Under the pieces are notes generated by a model that made no database searches, was not told the DNA's origin, and saw only the letters and a program-made list of their open reading frames with translations. A program made the translations under genes and the position numbers. Below are positions 13,640-21,451 of a stretch of 38,153 nt of DNA, one piece after another. How positions within the stretch are numbered: the first letter of the stretch is position 1; every line of letters starts with the position of its first letter. The stretch lies in IMG/VR virus record IMGVR_UViG_3300047667_000909, positions 1 to 38,153 of that record. The stretch is one strand, 5' to 3'. This DNA is from a virus.

Positions 13640-13643
13640 CCTT

Positions 13644-14177
13644 ATGACCCGATACGATGAAATTGAGGACGGCTTTGTAAACCGCTTGGCGGTACTTCGC
13701 ACTTACGAGTGGGAAGTGCAAGCCTTTCCAGATAATAAAGCACGTTTCGAACTGCAAGCGGGCAAACCTAGAATTACGGTAGCCTACAATAATAGCTACT
13801 ACGGGGATAGTAATAGCCCCGGCCGGCCGGCCATTTTGTCCATGGGTGGCACTATGGCCCAAGAGCAATTCGTGGAGATTGTGGTAGCCATAGAAAGTAA
13901 GTCGCTCCGGGGCCCCCGGGGTGTCTACCAAGGCTACGAATATATTCGTACCTTACTCCTCGGGTGGTCACCCTCCCCCGAGTTCCGTAAGGCTTCGTTT
14001 CTCCGGGAGGAGTTCGAGGAACACGACGCCGGGAGGTTTAAATTCTCGCTCGTCGTACTAACTTCTAGACTCGTAATTGAGTCACAAACCGAGATCGGAC
14101 CCGGTGGGTTAAACCCCGAGGACGACCCCGAAACCCCGCCGCTTTTCCTAGAGGGGAGCGCCGACATAACTTGCTAA
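13644..14177 (+). CDS. Tail terminator-like protein (Mu gp37 type)
   Basis: About 177 residues. The start YDEIEDGFVNRLAVL, the central strand pattern RITVAYNNSYYGDS and SMGGTMAQEQFVEIVVAIES, and RGVYQGYEYIRTLLLGW correspond to the Gp37-type tail protein family, whose members sit between capsid-connector and sheath genes and likely cap the tail. The ATG at 13644 is 5 nt after the previous gene; an upstream ATG at 13575 lies inside it. An acidic, proline-rich stretch (NPEDDPETPP) lies near the C-terminus. Confidence 0.75.
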   Translation: MTRYDEIEDGFVNRLAVLRTYEWEVQAFPDNKARFELQAGKPRITVAYNNSYYGDSNSPGRPAILSMGGTMAQEQFVEIVVAIESKSLRGPRGVYQGYEYIRTLLLGWSPSPEFRKASFLREEFEEHDAGRFKFSLVVLTSRLVIESQTEIGPGGLNPEDDPETPPLFLEGSADITC

Positions 14178-14179
14178 CC

Positions 14180-14716
14180 ATGGCGGACATTACCCCCGTA
14201 AAAATATCGCAACTTAGCCTCACCGAGTTCGTAAACCCGGGGGATAATTTTGTGTTAAGTCGTAACGGCGTAACCGTCCGGGTGTCTTTTGAGAAAATCG
14301 GTCAAGCCCTTACCACTCTCACCGGGGGCGTAGGTAGCTTTAGCCTAACGAGTGGCGTATTGACGGCGCGCGGTGAGTACTTCGGCGCAACCGCCCCGAC
14401 CCTATCCACTTCCGCCGCCGGCAACTACGTACTAACCGTTCCCGCCGGGACGCGGGTAATATCGTTTACAGTCTTCGGTAACAACGCGGTATTGAATGGG
14501 TCTAACGAGTTTGTACTACGGATCGACAACACCGCCAACGCAATCCAGAGGAGCTATACCGTATCCCAATACGTCGCCAACACCGGCGCGGCTGCCGATA
14601 AATTCAGCCTCGGGACCAATGAAACAGAAACGTTTCCAACTACCAACGTAACACAACTACTATTCCCCGGAATGAACGGCTACGGAACAACCGGCTTTCG
14701 TTTAGTTCTGGCTTAA
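14180..14716 (+). CDS. Fibre-like or virion accessory protein, unknown
   Basis: A 178-residue protein. The N-terminal 45 residues (VKISQLSLTEFVNPGDNFVLS then RNGVTVRVSFEKI) look like the short attachment module found at the start of some phage fibres. The rest is a beta-rich, Ser/Thr/Asn/Gly-rich domain (NYVLTVPAGTRVISFTVFG, EFVLRIDN) of the kind seen at fibre tips. It sits directly before the large SGNH fibre gene, with 13 nt between. It may be an adaptor, a partner subunit or a separate short fibre. No firm family. Confidence 0.6.
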   Translation: MADITPVKISQLSLTEFVNPGDNFVLSRNGVTVRVSFEKIGQALTTLTGGVGSFSLTSGVLTARGEYFGATAPTLSTSAAGNYVLTVPAGTRVISFTVFGNNAVLNGSNEFVLRIDNTANAIQRSYTVSQYVANTGAAADKFSLGTNETETFPTTNVTQLLFPGMNGYGTTGFRLVLA

Positions 14717-14729
14717 AAAATACCCTACA

Positions 14730-17700
14730 ATGCGTAAAATAATCCTCTTAGCCCTCGTCTTGGTTATCGTCACATCCGCCGACCTTTTCGGACAGTTCCG
14801 TTTAGCCTCGGATGGCTTTGTTTCCCAATTTAGCAACCCAAACGACAGCACTTATATTGTTGACGTTGACCTATTTTCTGACCTTACGGGTACGGGGTAT
14901 GTCCCGACCGGTATAACCACCGCCTACCGCGTATTTAGCCAGCGCGGTCAGTTGTACCGGATCAGCGCAACGTCAAACCTTACGTTTAGTTCTGCACGCT
15001 TAACGCTGGTAGAAATCGACAACGACCAAGTTAATACCGAGGGTTTACCAACCGGCCAAATACAAATCTTTGACCCGGGAGCGGTAGGGGCAATACCACA
15101 AGTACCTTTTGGCACGACCGGCGCAACGTCTGTTTTGCAAGCGGCCGTCGTGTCGTACAATAGTATTATCCCGTCAGTATCCGCAGGAGTGAGCGCCGCA
15201 CAGGTAAAGGTAGACGTGGATTCGGCGCTGGTAGCTGCAAAGGGGTATGCCGACCTAAAAGAACAAAGAGATTCAAGGGGAAGCATTAGCCAAGGGGCAA
15301 ACATGGCATACAAGATAGGAGTAGACACATTCAAGCAACCTAACATTTGGCTGGTTGGCGACAGTAAGTTAAACGCAGTACATACAATATCGAAAATACA
15401 AGCCAACTACGGCGCGGCCTATGGCTTTGCAGGGACTGGCTATATGTCATTAAGCACAAAAAATAACGGGCGGTTAGGACTAATACCAAGGGCCACCTCG
15501 TCCGCTCCGGTAGAATACCCCGGAACGGTTTTCGCAAAATATTCCTTAGACGGACAGGCCCAAGAATTAACAGGAACGGGGGAAGTAAGGATAGAGCTAA
15601 ATACCAATTACACAACCTACACAGATGATCTAACTTGTACCTATTGGGACTACGCAAAGATTAGCTATCTACGCCACCCATCGGGGGGAAACATTAAAAT
15701 TATCGTAGACGACATTACGTTGGCAACGATTGACGCAAACGGGGCGGAGGCTAAAATGATCTACGAAATAACCGGACTTGCGGACACTTCGCACACCCTT
15801 AAGATTGAGAATGTAAGCGGGACAAATTACACCTTAGATGCGTATTTTTTGAGGACTAACGCTAAAGGAATTATCGTGAACTGTTTGTCCAATTCGGGGT
15901 ATGACGCTGAACTGTTCAATACTTTGCTGGACTTTCCGAACAAGGAAATGCTTTCTAGTTACCCTCCCGATGCGGTGGTCGTAAGATTAGGAACAAACGA
16001 CAGTAATAGGGACTTTACACCTACTGCCTTTGTTGCGAACGTTGCGCGGATAGTGGACACCTTACAAAATTACGGGCCGAGTTCGGATGTTTTACTAGTC
16101 GGTATTGAGGGAATGGCACTAGGAACTATCTATACCGATACGGAGTACAACGCAAAGCTAAAGAGTTCGGCAGATGCTAGATATTGGCGGTTTGCAAATC
16201 TGTACGACATAGTTCCCGACGCTGCAACTTTCCAAAGCCGGGGTTTCTCAACGGACGCCGTACATGAAAGTAGGGAAGGTTCGCACCTGATTGGTAATTT
16301 TATCTTTAGTGCTATTCAGAACAATGGAGGAGCCAGCAGTTTACCGCAAGACCTTCAAGCAGCCACAGACGTAGGGGCGGTAACGGATAATCCAATTACA
16401 ATAAACGCAAATCTGAACCTGCAAGACGCCAACGGGAATATCAGGATCGGACTACAAGCGGGGGAAGATCTTACAACAGGTACGTTCAATATAATGCGTG
16501 GCTACCAATCAGCACTCAACACAACTACCGGCGGCTACAACGTCTTCGACGGCTACCAAGTAGCTTTTAGAAACACCACAGGAGAAAAGAATGTAGTCAT
16601 AGGAGGGCAATCTTTTTTCAACAACAGAACAGGGTCGCAAAACTTTGCGCTCGGCGCCCAAGCCGGGCAGTTCGCTACCGGTAGTGTGCCTCTATTTACG
16701 GCCAATCAGTCCATGTACGTCGGCCCTATGACCGAGGCAGCGTATGACAACCCTATCAATGAAAACGTTTTTGGGTTTGACGCAATAGGAAACGGATCAA
16801 ACAGCTTTACTTTTGGGAACGATAACACGGATTCAACTTTCCTAAAGGGGACTGTTCATTTTAACGCTGCGCCTGACCTAAATAGCAATTATTTAGGTGG
16901 TCTTTTAGACCCAGTAAGTAACCAACAAGGAGCGACGAAAGGATATGTAGACGCGCAAACATCCGCAATTGCGTCGCAATGGACGACAACGGGAAGTGAC
17001 ATTTACTACAATACGGGAAACGTTGGTATAGGCACCGTAACACCTACTACAAACCTGCATATATCAGAACCTACACTAAACGCACAGCTAAGATTAGACG
17101 CTGCACAGTTTGCCACTTTTATAATCAGCTCTGACCTATCCAGCACATCGGACCGTGACCCGTCTTTTCGTTTTGAAACGCAAGGCGTCGAACGTTGGCG
17201 AGTAGGCGTTGACGATAGCGATAGCGACGCTTTTGTAATAAGCGCCAGCGTTTTAAGTTCCACCGCCGCCGCCATATTCATACAAAAAGATAATAAGTAC
17301 GTAGGATTCGGGACGGATCCAACGCAACAGATAGACGTTGCTGGAAGCATTAGAGCCCGGGGTATTGGAACCGGAACACCTACAACCGGACTGGGAACCA
17401 CGTCAAACGGTACGTTTGCGAAAACCGACCTATTTATAAACTCTGCAATCCAAACAGACATAAATAATGCTCAGACAGACGCGGAAGCGTATGCCAGTAC
17501 ATTAGCAAACGGCATCCAATTTGCTACACAAGACGCGGATTCGGTAGTGACGTCGGTAAACCCAAAAGTTTACTTTACCCTAATCACTACCACCTCGGCC
17601 AGCGGTCCTACAAGCCTTGTGCTCCCGCCCGCTGCGGCGGCTAGAGCTGGACAAACAATAAGCCTCTTTAGTATTCTCGGTCCGGGAGCGACGGAGGATA

Positions 17701-17840
17701 ACAGATTTAGCACCACAAGCGGAGATATTAGAAACGGGACCGCTACGGTTTCAAGCCTTGTAGTAGCGGTCGGAAACGTGGTAAGCGTAACGTGTAGACT
17801 GATTAACACATCGGGTACTTATAATTGGGTGGTGAATTAA
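14730..17840 (+). CDS. Large fibre with signal peptide and SGNH hydrolase domain
   Basis: A 1036-residue protein. Residues 1-22 look like an Sec signal peptide (two basic residues, a hydrophobic core, then LFGQ), odd for a virion protein. An SGNH hydrolase domain spans about 205-530: GDS with Ser212, GTND with Asn423, and DAVH with Asp509 and His512. It would act as an esterase, for example deacetylating a surface glycan. Residues about 565-650 are head-type repeats (IRIGLQAG, NIMRGYQSA, NVVIGGQS, NFALGAQAG). Then come GATKGYVDAQ and two VGIGT/VGFGT..P segments typical of fibre shafts, and a beta-rich C-terminus. Codon use is more AT-rich, with many AGA/GGA codons, suggesting transfer. It lies between terminator and sheath genes instead of with the other fibres. 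Confidence 0.8.
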   Translation: MRKIILLALVLVIVTSADLFGQFRLASDGFVSQFSNPNDSTYIVDVDLFSDLTGTGYVPTGITTAYRVFSQRGQLYRISATSNLTFSSARLTLVEIDNDQVNTEGLPTGQIQIFDPGAVGAIPQVPFGTTGATSVLQAAVVSYNSIIPSVSAGVSAAQVKVDVDSALVAAKGYADLKEQRDSRGSISQGANMAYKIGVDTFKQPNIWLVGDSKLNAVHTISKIQANYGAAYGFAGTGYMSLSTKNNGRLGLIPRATSSAPVEYPGTVFAKYSLDGQAQELTGTGEVRIELNTNYTTYTDDLTCTYWDYAKISYLRHPSGGNIKIIVDDITLATIDANGAEAKMIYEITGLADTSHTLKIENVSGTNYTLDAYFLRTNAKGIIVNCLSNSGYDAELFNTLLDFPNKEMLSSYPPDAVVVRLGTNDSNRDFTPTAFVANVARIVDTLQNYGPSSDVLLVGIEGMALGTIYTDTEYNAKLKSSADARYWRFANLYDIVPDAATFQSRGFSTDAVHESREGSHLIGNFIFSAIQNNGGASSLPQDLQAATDVGAVTDNPITINANLNLQDANGNIRIGLQAGEDLTTGTFNIMRGYQSALNTTTGGYNVFDGYQVAFRNTTGEKNVVIGGQSFFNNRTGSQNFALGAQAGQFATGSVPLFTANQSMYVGPMTEAAYDNPINENVFGFDAIGNGSNSFTFGNDNTDSTFLKGTVHFNAAPDLNSNYLGGLLDPVSNQQGATKGYVDAQTSAIASQWTTTGSDIYYNTGNVGIGTVTPTTNLHISEPTLNAQLRLDAAQFATFIISSDLSSTSDRDPSFRFETQGVERWRVGVDDSDSDAFVISASVLSSTAAAIFIQKDNKYVGFGTDPTQQIDVAGSIRARGIGTGTPTTGLGTTSNGTFAKTDLFINSAIQTDINNAQTDAEAYASTLANGIQFATQDADSVVTSVNPKVYFTLITTTSASGPTSLVLPPAAAARAGQTISLFSILGPGATEDNRFSTTSGDIRNGTATVSSLVVAVGNVVSVTCRLINTSGTYNWVVN

Positions 17841-17878
17841 ATTCGAATAACGCCCCCACCAACTAAAGCCCCATACTA

Positions 17879-18274
17879 ATGACAGAACTATTTGAACTTT
17901 TCCGTGAACATCCTAAAACCATGTGGGCCCTTGTAGGCGGGCTACTTACGTCCGTAGGGGTGTTCCTTATCGCTGGTCGTGCCATTATCCACCGCATACG
18001 AGGTAAGCACATGGCTACCGCCATGGACCGCATGGACGGCCTTTTTTCTCGGCAAGATACCCGCATTGAAAAGCTAGAGATTAGGTTAATGGCGGTAGAG
18101 GAGGAAAAGTTGGCCGCCAACCTCCGGGCGGCCAAGGCCGAACACCGCGCGGCGCAAGCGGAGCAGAGGGCGTCGCAAGCGGAGCAACAAATGGGCGACC
18201 TTCGTAACATTATCGTAGAGCTTCGCGCCCGCCTACTGCACTTAGAGCGCGAACGGGACACAAAAAAAATATAG
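17879..18274 (+). CDS. Membrane-anchored coiled-coil protein, lysis candidate
   Basis: A 131-residue protein with one membrane segment at about 14-34 (MWALVGGLLTSVGVFLIAG), then a basic patch (HRIRGKH) and a long helical region to the end, rich in Glu, Ala, Arg and Gln (AAKAEHRAAQAEQRASQAEQ) that should form a coiled coil. A single N-terminal anchor plus periplasmic or cytoplasmic coiled coil resembles inner-membrane spanins or holin-like lysis proteins. No outer-membrane partner is seen. It starts 38 nt after the fibre gene. Topology is visible; function is inference. Confidence 0.65.
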   Translation: MTELFELFREHPKTMWALVGGLLTSVGVFLIAGRAIIHRIRGKHMATAMDRMDGLFSRQDTRIEKLEIRLMAVEEEKLAANLRAAKAEHRAAQAEQRASQAEQQMGDLRNIIVELRARLLHLERERDTKKI

Positions 18275-18358
18275 TGACTACCGGGCAATACGGTAAAAAT
18301 ATACTATCTTACCGGCCATCGAAACAAAGTATGTTTCACTAATCCAAATTATCCACAC

Positions 18359-18823
18359 ATGGACACCACCAACGCAACCGGGCAAGGGCTCGGCCCAATC
18401 ACCCCCCAAGATCGGGGCGCCCTCGGCATTAACAACGCCAAAGCGTTCCTTACCGCCCTCGCCGGCCAAGTTATGGCGGGCGCAAGCCTCGACGCGAACC
18501 GGGACGGCACTATTAGTACGTCAGAATGGACGGGCTTTGGTACGGGCTTCATCCTCGCCGCCCTTGGCAATCTATCCACCGGCCGCGCGGCCTTTCCCGA
18601 ATTTGGAGATCTCAAAGGTCCCGAGTTTGGCGAACTGACTGCTCACGTTTTGAATACGGATTTTCTCCCGGGCGACCAAGACCAAGCGGAGCAACTCGTT
18701 AAACTTGTTCTGCTTGCCGCCAATGCCAACCGCTTACTTATTAGCGGTATCCTAGACCTCTCGCAAGGTCGCCCGCTGGATTTCGACCCGCTCGAAATCT
18801 TCGGAGCCACGTTCGGCGCGTAA
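18359..18823 (+). CDS. EF-hand-containing protein, unknown function
   Basis: A 154-residue protein. Residues 45-56 form a complete EF-hand calcium loop, DANRDGTISTSE, with Asp45, Asn47, Asp49, Thr51, Ser53 and Glu56 in the coordinating positions, flanked by helical segments. The remainder is alanine/leucine-rich and helical (LVKLVLLAANANRLLISGIL). I do not recognise a family. It has its own 84-nt leader upstream and a strong terminator downstream, so it may form a single transcription unit between the fibre/lysis-candidate genes and the sheath gene. A calcium-dependent structural role is inference. Confidence 0.7.
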   Translation: MDTTNATGQGLGPITPQDRGALGINNAKAFLTALAGQVMAGASLDANRDGTISTSEWTGFGTGFILAALGNLSTGRAAFPEFGDLKGPEFGELTAHVLNTDFLPGDQDQAEQLVKLVLLAANANRLLISGILDLSQGRPLDFDPLEIFGATFGA

Positions 18824-18853
18824 TTTGAGCCGCGAAAACGCCTTAAAAGTGCG

Positions 18854-18892
18854 AAGTGTAACCCGATCTCGTATTGGGTTACACTTTTCTTT
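18854..18892 (+). terminator. Rho-independent-like terminator before the sheath gene
   Basis: AAGTGTAACCC (18854-18864) pairs exactly with GGGTTACACTT (18876-18886), followed by TTCTTTT. It separates the EF-hand gene from the sheath gene. Confidence 0.85.
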
Positions 18893-18911
18893 TAGAAAAA
18901 ACCGTATATTG
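18883..18911 (+). promoter_or_regulatory. Candidate promoter of the sheath gene
   Basis: A T-rich -33 region in the terminator tail, then GTATATTG with TATATTG at 18905-18911, 17 nt before the ATG at 18929. The string CGTATATTGTCGC resembles CGTATTATTGCCGC before the capsid gene. Directly after a terminator, a new promoter is expected. Confidence 0.45.
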
Positions 18912-18928
18912 TCGCAAAATAAAAAGTA

Positions 18929-20341
18929 ATGCTAGGATTCCTCCACGGTGTAGAGATCGACGAAGTGTCAACAGGTAATAACAATATCACTACCGTACCC
19001 TCCGGCGTTATCGGTCTCGTGGGCACCGCCCCCAAAGGTGCAACTAACGCGCTGACGGTTATTTCCTCCTCTCGTCAGGGTCTCGAAATCTTTGGCGAAG
19101 ACGTCCCCGGGTTCACCATCCCGGCAGCCCTTGACGCTATTTTCGCCCAAGGCGGTGCGAAAGTACTAGTTGTAAACGTCTTTGACCCGGCCGCCCACAC
19201 TATAACGGTAGCTGACGAGACGGTTACTATCGCCAACGGGGCCGCAACGCTCGCAAATGAGCCGGTCGACTCCATCGTAGTCACCAACGCCGCCGGTACG
19301 ACCACGTACGCCGTCGGTGTAGATTTCACAATTACCGCCTACGGCGCCATACGGGTCGTCAATACGGTGTCGATTCCTAACGGAAGCGAACTCCTCGTGG
19401 ACTACCGCCACCTCGACCCGGCCGCCATTACGGCAGTCGTAGTTAACGGTTCGGCGGCCGCCCCACGGACGGGCGTAGAACTCTTGGAGGAGGCCGACTT
19501 AACTTTGGGCTACTCTCCTAAAATTCTTATCTCCCCTACTTACGTGGAGGAGGCGAGCACCTCCGCCCTACTGTTGGCGAAGGCTGCCGCGTTCCTCGGC
19601 GTTGCGCTTATCGACGCTCCGGAGGCCGCCACCCCCGCCGGTGTTATCGCCGGGCGAGGACCCGCCGGCGGAGTCCCCGGTTTTCAAACGACAGACAAAC
19701 GGGCCGTACTCCTATACCCGTACGTAAAAGACACCGACGCCCGCAACAACCCGGTAAACCGGCCAATGTCGGCCTACGCTGCCGGCCTCATGTCCGTTGT
19801 CGACGCTACCGAGGGGTATTGGGTCTCTCCATCAAACCACCAACTCAAAAGCATTCTCGGCCCGGCCACATTCCTTACCTCCGGTTTCCGTAACGCTAAC
19901 AGCGACGTGAACCAACTTAACGAGGTGGGCGTTACCTCCATCCTTAACGCCTTCGGTACCGGTTTCCGTCTTTGGGGCAACCGCAACGCCTCGGCACCAC
20001 TAAACACGGTGTCGGACGTATTTATCTCCGTACAACGGACCAAAGACGTACTTAACGACTCCGTGGCGTTCTCTATGCTACCTTTCATTGACCGGCCCAT
20101 TACGCCGGCGCTTATCGACTCAATCCGGGAGGCGGTCAACTCGTACCTTCGTACCCTTACCGGGCTTGGCGCCATTCTGGACGGACGGTGTGCGTACATC
20201 CCGGCGGACAACCCTACGGCCGCTTTGGCCCAAGGCAAACTCGTTTTTGACCTTTCGTTTCAACCTCCGACACCTGCCGAACGCGTAACCTTTAAATCCT
20301 ATTTGGACCAAGGGATACTAGACGCGGTACTAAACGCATAA
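18929..20341 (+). CDS. Tail sheath protein (Mu gpL type)
   Basis: A 470-residue contractile tail sheath subunit. The N-terminus (HGVEIDEVSTGNNNITTVPSG then VIGLVGTAPKGA) is typical, as are the later KAVLLYPYVKDTDA-type segment, the VSPSNHQLKSILGP stretch and the C-terminal FISVQRTKDVLNDSV then TALTGLGAILDG-like region (RTLTGLGAILDGRC) and a final LSFQPPTPAERVTF. It polymerises around the tube and contracts to drive the tube through the envelope. Length fits the Mu/P2 type. It opens the tail operon, 37 nt before the tube gene. Confidence 0.95.
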   Translation: MLGFLHGVEIDEVSTGNNNITTVPSGVIGLVGTAPKGATNALTVISSSRQGLEIFGEDVPGFTIPAALDAIFAQGGAKVLVVNVFDPAAHTITVADETVTIANGAATLANEPVDSIVVTNAAGTTTYAVGVDFTITAYGAIRVVNTVSIPNGSELLVDYRHLDPAAITAVVVNGSAAAPRTGVELLEEADLTLGYSPKILISPTYVEEASTSALLLAKAAAFLGVALIDAPEAATPAGVIAGRGPAGGVPGFQTTDKRAVLLYPYVKDTDARNNPVNRPMSAYAAGLMSVVDATEGYWVSPSNHQLKSILGPATFLTSGFRNANSDVNQLNEVGVTSILNAFGTGFRLWGNRNASAPLNTVSDVFISVQRTKDVLNDSVAFSMLPFIDRPITPALIDSIREAVNSYLRTLTGLGAILDGRCAYIPADNPTAALAQGKLVFDLSFQPPTPAERVTFKSYLDQGILDAVLNA

Positions 20342-20378
20342 GCCCAACTTTCCCCAACTCTAAAAAATTAAACCCCCA

Positions 20379-20897
20379 ATGGGCATACAAATCAATCGCG
20401 TAACTAACGGAAATCTTTACATCGACGGTGCCAACTTTCTCGGCACCGTAATGGAGATGAACTTACCGGCCATCACTCAAAAGACCGCCGAACACAACGC
20501 CCTCGGAATGATTGGCACGGTAGAAACCTTCGCCGGTTTCGAGAAAATGGAGTCTACCATTAAGTGGACGGCAGTTTACGCCAAGGTCCTCTCGTTAATC
20601 TCCGACCCATTCAAATCGCACAGCCTCCAACTACGGGGAAATATAGATAAGTTCGACTCGGGCGGCCTCAACGCCCAAGAGTCGTACGTGGTCTATCTCA
20701 CCGCCGCGTTTAAGAAAGTCCCTACGGGCGATTTTAAGCAGCACGAAAACGTCGAACTCGAAACCGAGTTGGCGGTAACCGCCATCAAGGTAGAGATCGC
20801 GGGCGCGGAGATTCTCGAATTTGACGCCCTCGCCAACATCTATAAGGTAGATGGCGTGGATAAACTTGCAACATACCGGGCCAACATCGGCGCGTAA
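20379..20897 (+). CDS. Tail tube protein (Mu gpM / P2 FII type)
   Basis: A 172-residue inner tube subunit. INRVTNGNLYIDGANFLGTV at the start, then MEMNLPAITQKTAEHNALGMI, then ELETELAVTAIKVEIAGAEI near the end match the contractile-tail tube family. It stacks in rings along the tape measure inside the sheath. The leader has ATTAAACCCCCAATG, an A-rich site also found inside the capsid fusion gene. The order sheath, tube, chaperone, tape measure is standard. Confidence 0.95.
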   Translation: MGIQINRVTNGNLYIDGANFLGTVMEMNLPAITQKTAEHNALGMIGTVETFAGFEKMESTIKWTAVYAKVLSLISDPFKSHSLQLRGNIDKFDSGGLNAQESYVVYLTAAFKKVPTGDFKQHENVELETELAVTAIKVEIAGAEILEFDALANIYKVDGVDKLATYRANIGA

Positions 20898-20901
20898 AAA
20901 A

Positions 20902-20957
20902 TCGTCCGGCCCCGGACGGAACCCGAAACGGCTTTAGGGAGCCTATTAACCCGTTTC
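20902..20957 (+). other. Two consecutive hairpins between tube and chaperone genes
   Basis: CGTCCGG and CCGGACG pair back to back at about 20904-20919. Then GAAACGG...CCGTTTC at about 20925-20957 forms a second stem with an internal GGCT/AGCC pair. No T-run follows, so this is more likely an RNA stability or processing structure than a terminator. Confidence 0.5.
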
Positions 20958-20968
20958 ACACATCACAC

Positions 20969-20996
20969 TATAACATTATAACACTATACCATTATG
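20969..20996 (+). repeat. Tandem octamer leader
   Basis: TATAACAT, TATAACAC, TATACCAT, then TATG, the last containing the ATG of the chaperone gene, in register. Three 8-nt repeats run directly into the start codon. Confidence 0.7.
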
Positions 20997-21266
20997 CCAA
21001 AGCAAGTAAGAGACGTAGTGACGTTCGTACATGATTTTAACTTACCAGCGTCAGGTAAGAAGTGCTCGTTTATTGATTTTCGGGGCCACCACATGGTAGA
21101 GGCGACCCGCCTAATGGACGGCAAAGTTGAAATGTTCACGCCGGCCCTTATGCACGTAGTTGCACGTGTTGAAGGCGTAAAGATTACGATGGAGGAGTTT
21201 TTGGAAATGAAGGGTAAGGATTACATGGCGATTACCACCGCGCTTTCGGAGCAGGGTTTTATTTAA
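20994..21266 (+). CDS. Tail assembly chaperone, short product
   Basis: The unshifted 90-residue product. It has a beta-strand start (VRDVVTFVHDFNLP), then FIDFRGHHMVEATRLMDGKVEMF and a helical end (KGKDYMAITTALSEQGFI). Position between tube and tape measure genes and the slippery site at its end identify it as the G-type tail assembly chaperone, which binds the tape measure during assembly and is not in the virion. It is made in excess over the shifted form. The stop is TAA at 21264. Confidence 0.85.
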   Translation: MPKQVRDVVTFVHDFNLPASGKKCSFIDFRGHHMVEATRLMDGKVEMFTPALMHVVARVEGVKITMEEFLEMKGKDYMAITTALSEQGFI

Positions 21267-21421
21267 TCTCCGAGGCGGATGTTATATTTTTGGCCAGTAT
21301 AACCGGTTGGAGCTACTCCGAAATAATGTATACGATACCGCCCCGTGAGATTTTCCGATACCATGCCGAGGCCGTTAAGCTTCACAATAAGTTAGCGAAA
21401 CAAGCAAACGCCGGGGGTTAA
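20994..21421 (+). CDS. Tail assembly chaperone, -1 frameshift product (G-T type)
   Basis: Ribosomes slipping back one base at GGGTTTT (21254-21260) read a second frame from 21260 to the stop at 21419-21421, adding 53 residues for a total of 142. The added part begins YLISEADVIFLASITGWSYS and contains EIMYTIPPREIFRYH, in line with the short C-terminal domains of such fused chaperones. In lambda the same trick uses GGGAAAG. The -1 frame has no stop and no good start of its own, which is why it is missed as a gene. The ratio of forms is set by the slippage rate. Confidence 0.85.
21254..21260 (+). promoter_or_regulatory. -1 ribosomal slippery heptamer
   Basis: G GGT TTT in the 0 frame is a perfect X XXY YYZ heptamer, placed two codons before the 0-frame stop. 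Slipping gives GGG TTT and continues in a 53-codon open frame. Confidence 0.85.
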
Positions 21422-21436
21422 TCTCTCCGGCGTTTT
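21408..21436 (+). terminator. Hairpin with T-run between chaperone and tape measure
   Basis: ACGCCGG (21408-21414) pairs with CCGGCGT (21427-21433), then TTTT. It overlaps the stop codon of the shifted chaperone, so translation to that stop would melt or cover part of it. It may tune read-through into the tape measure gene. Confidence 0.55.
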
Positions 21437-21451
21437 CTGATAAATGAAAAA

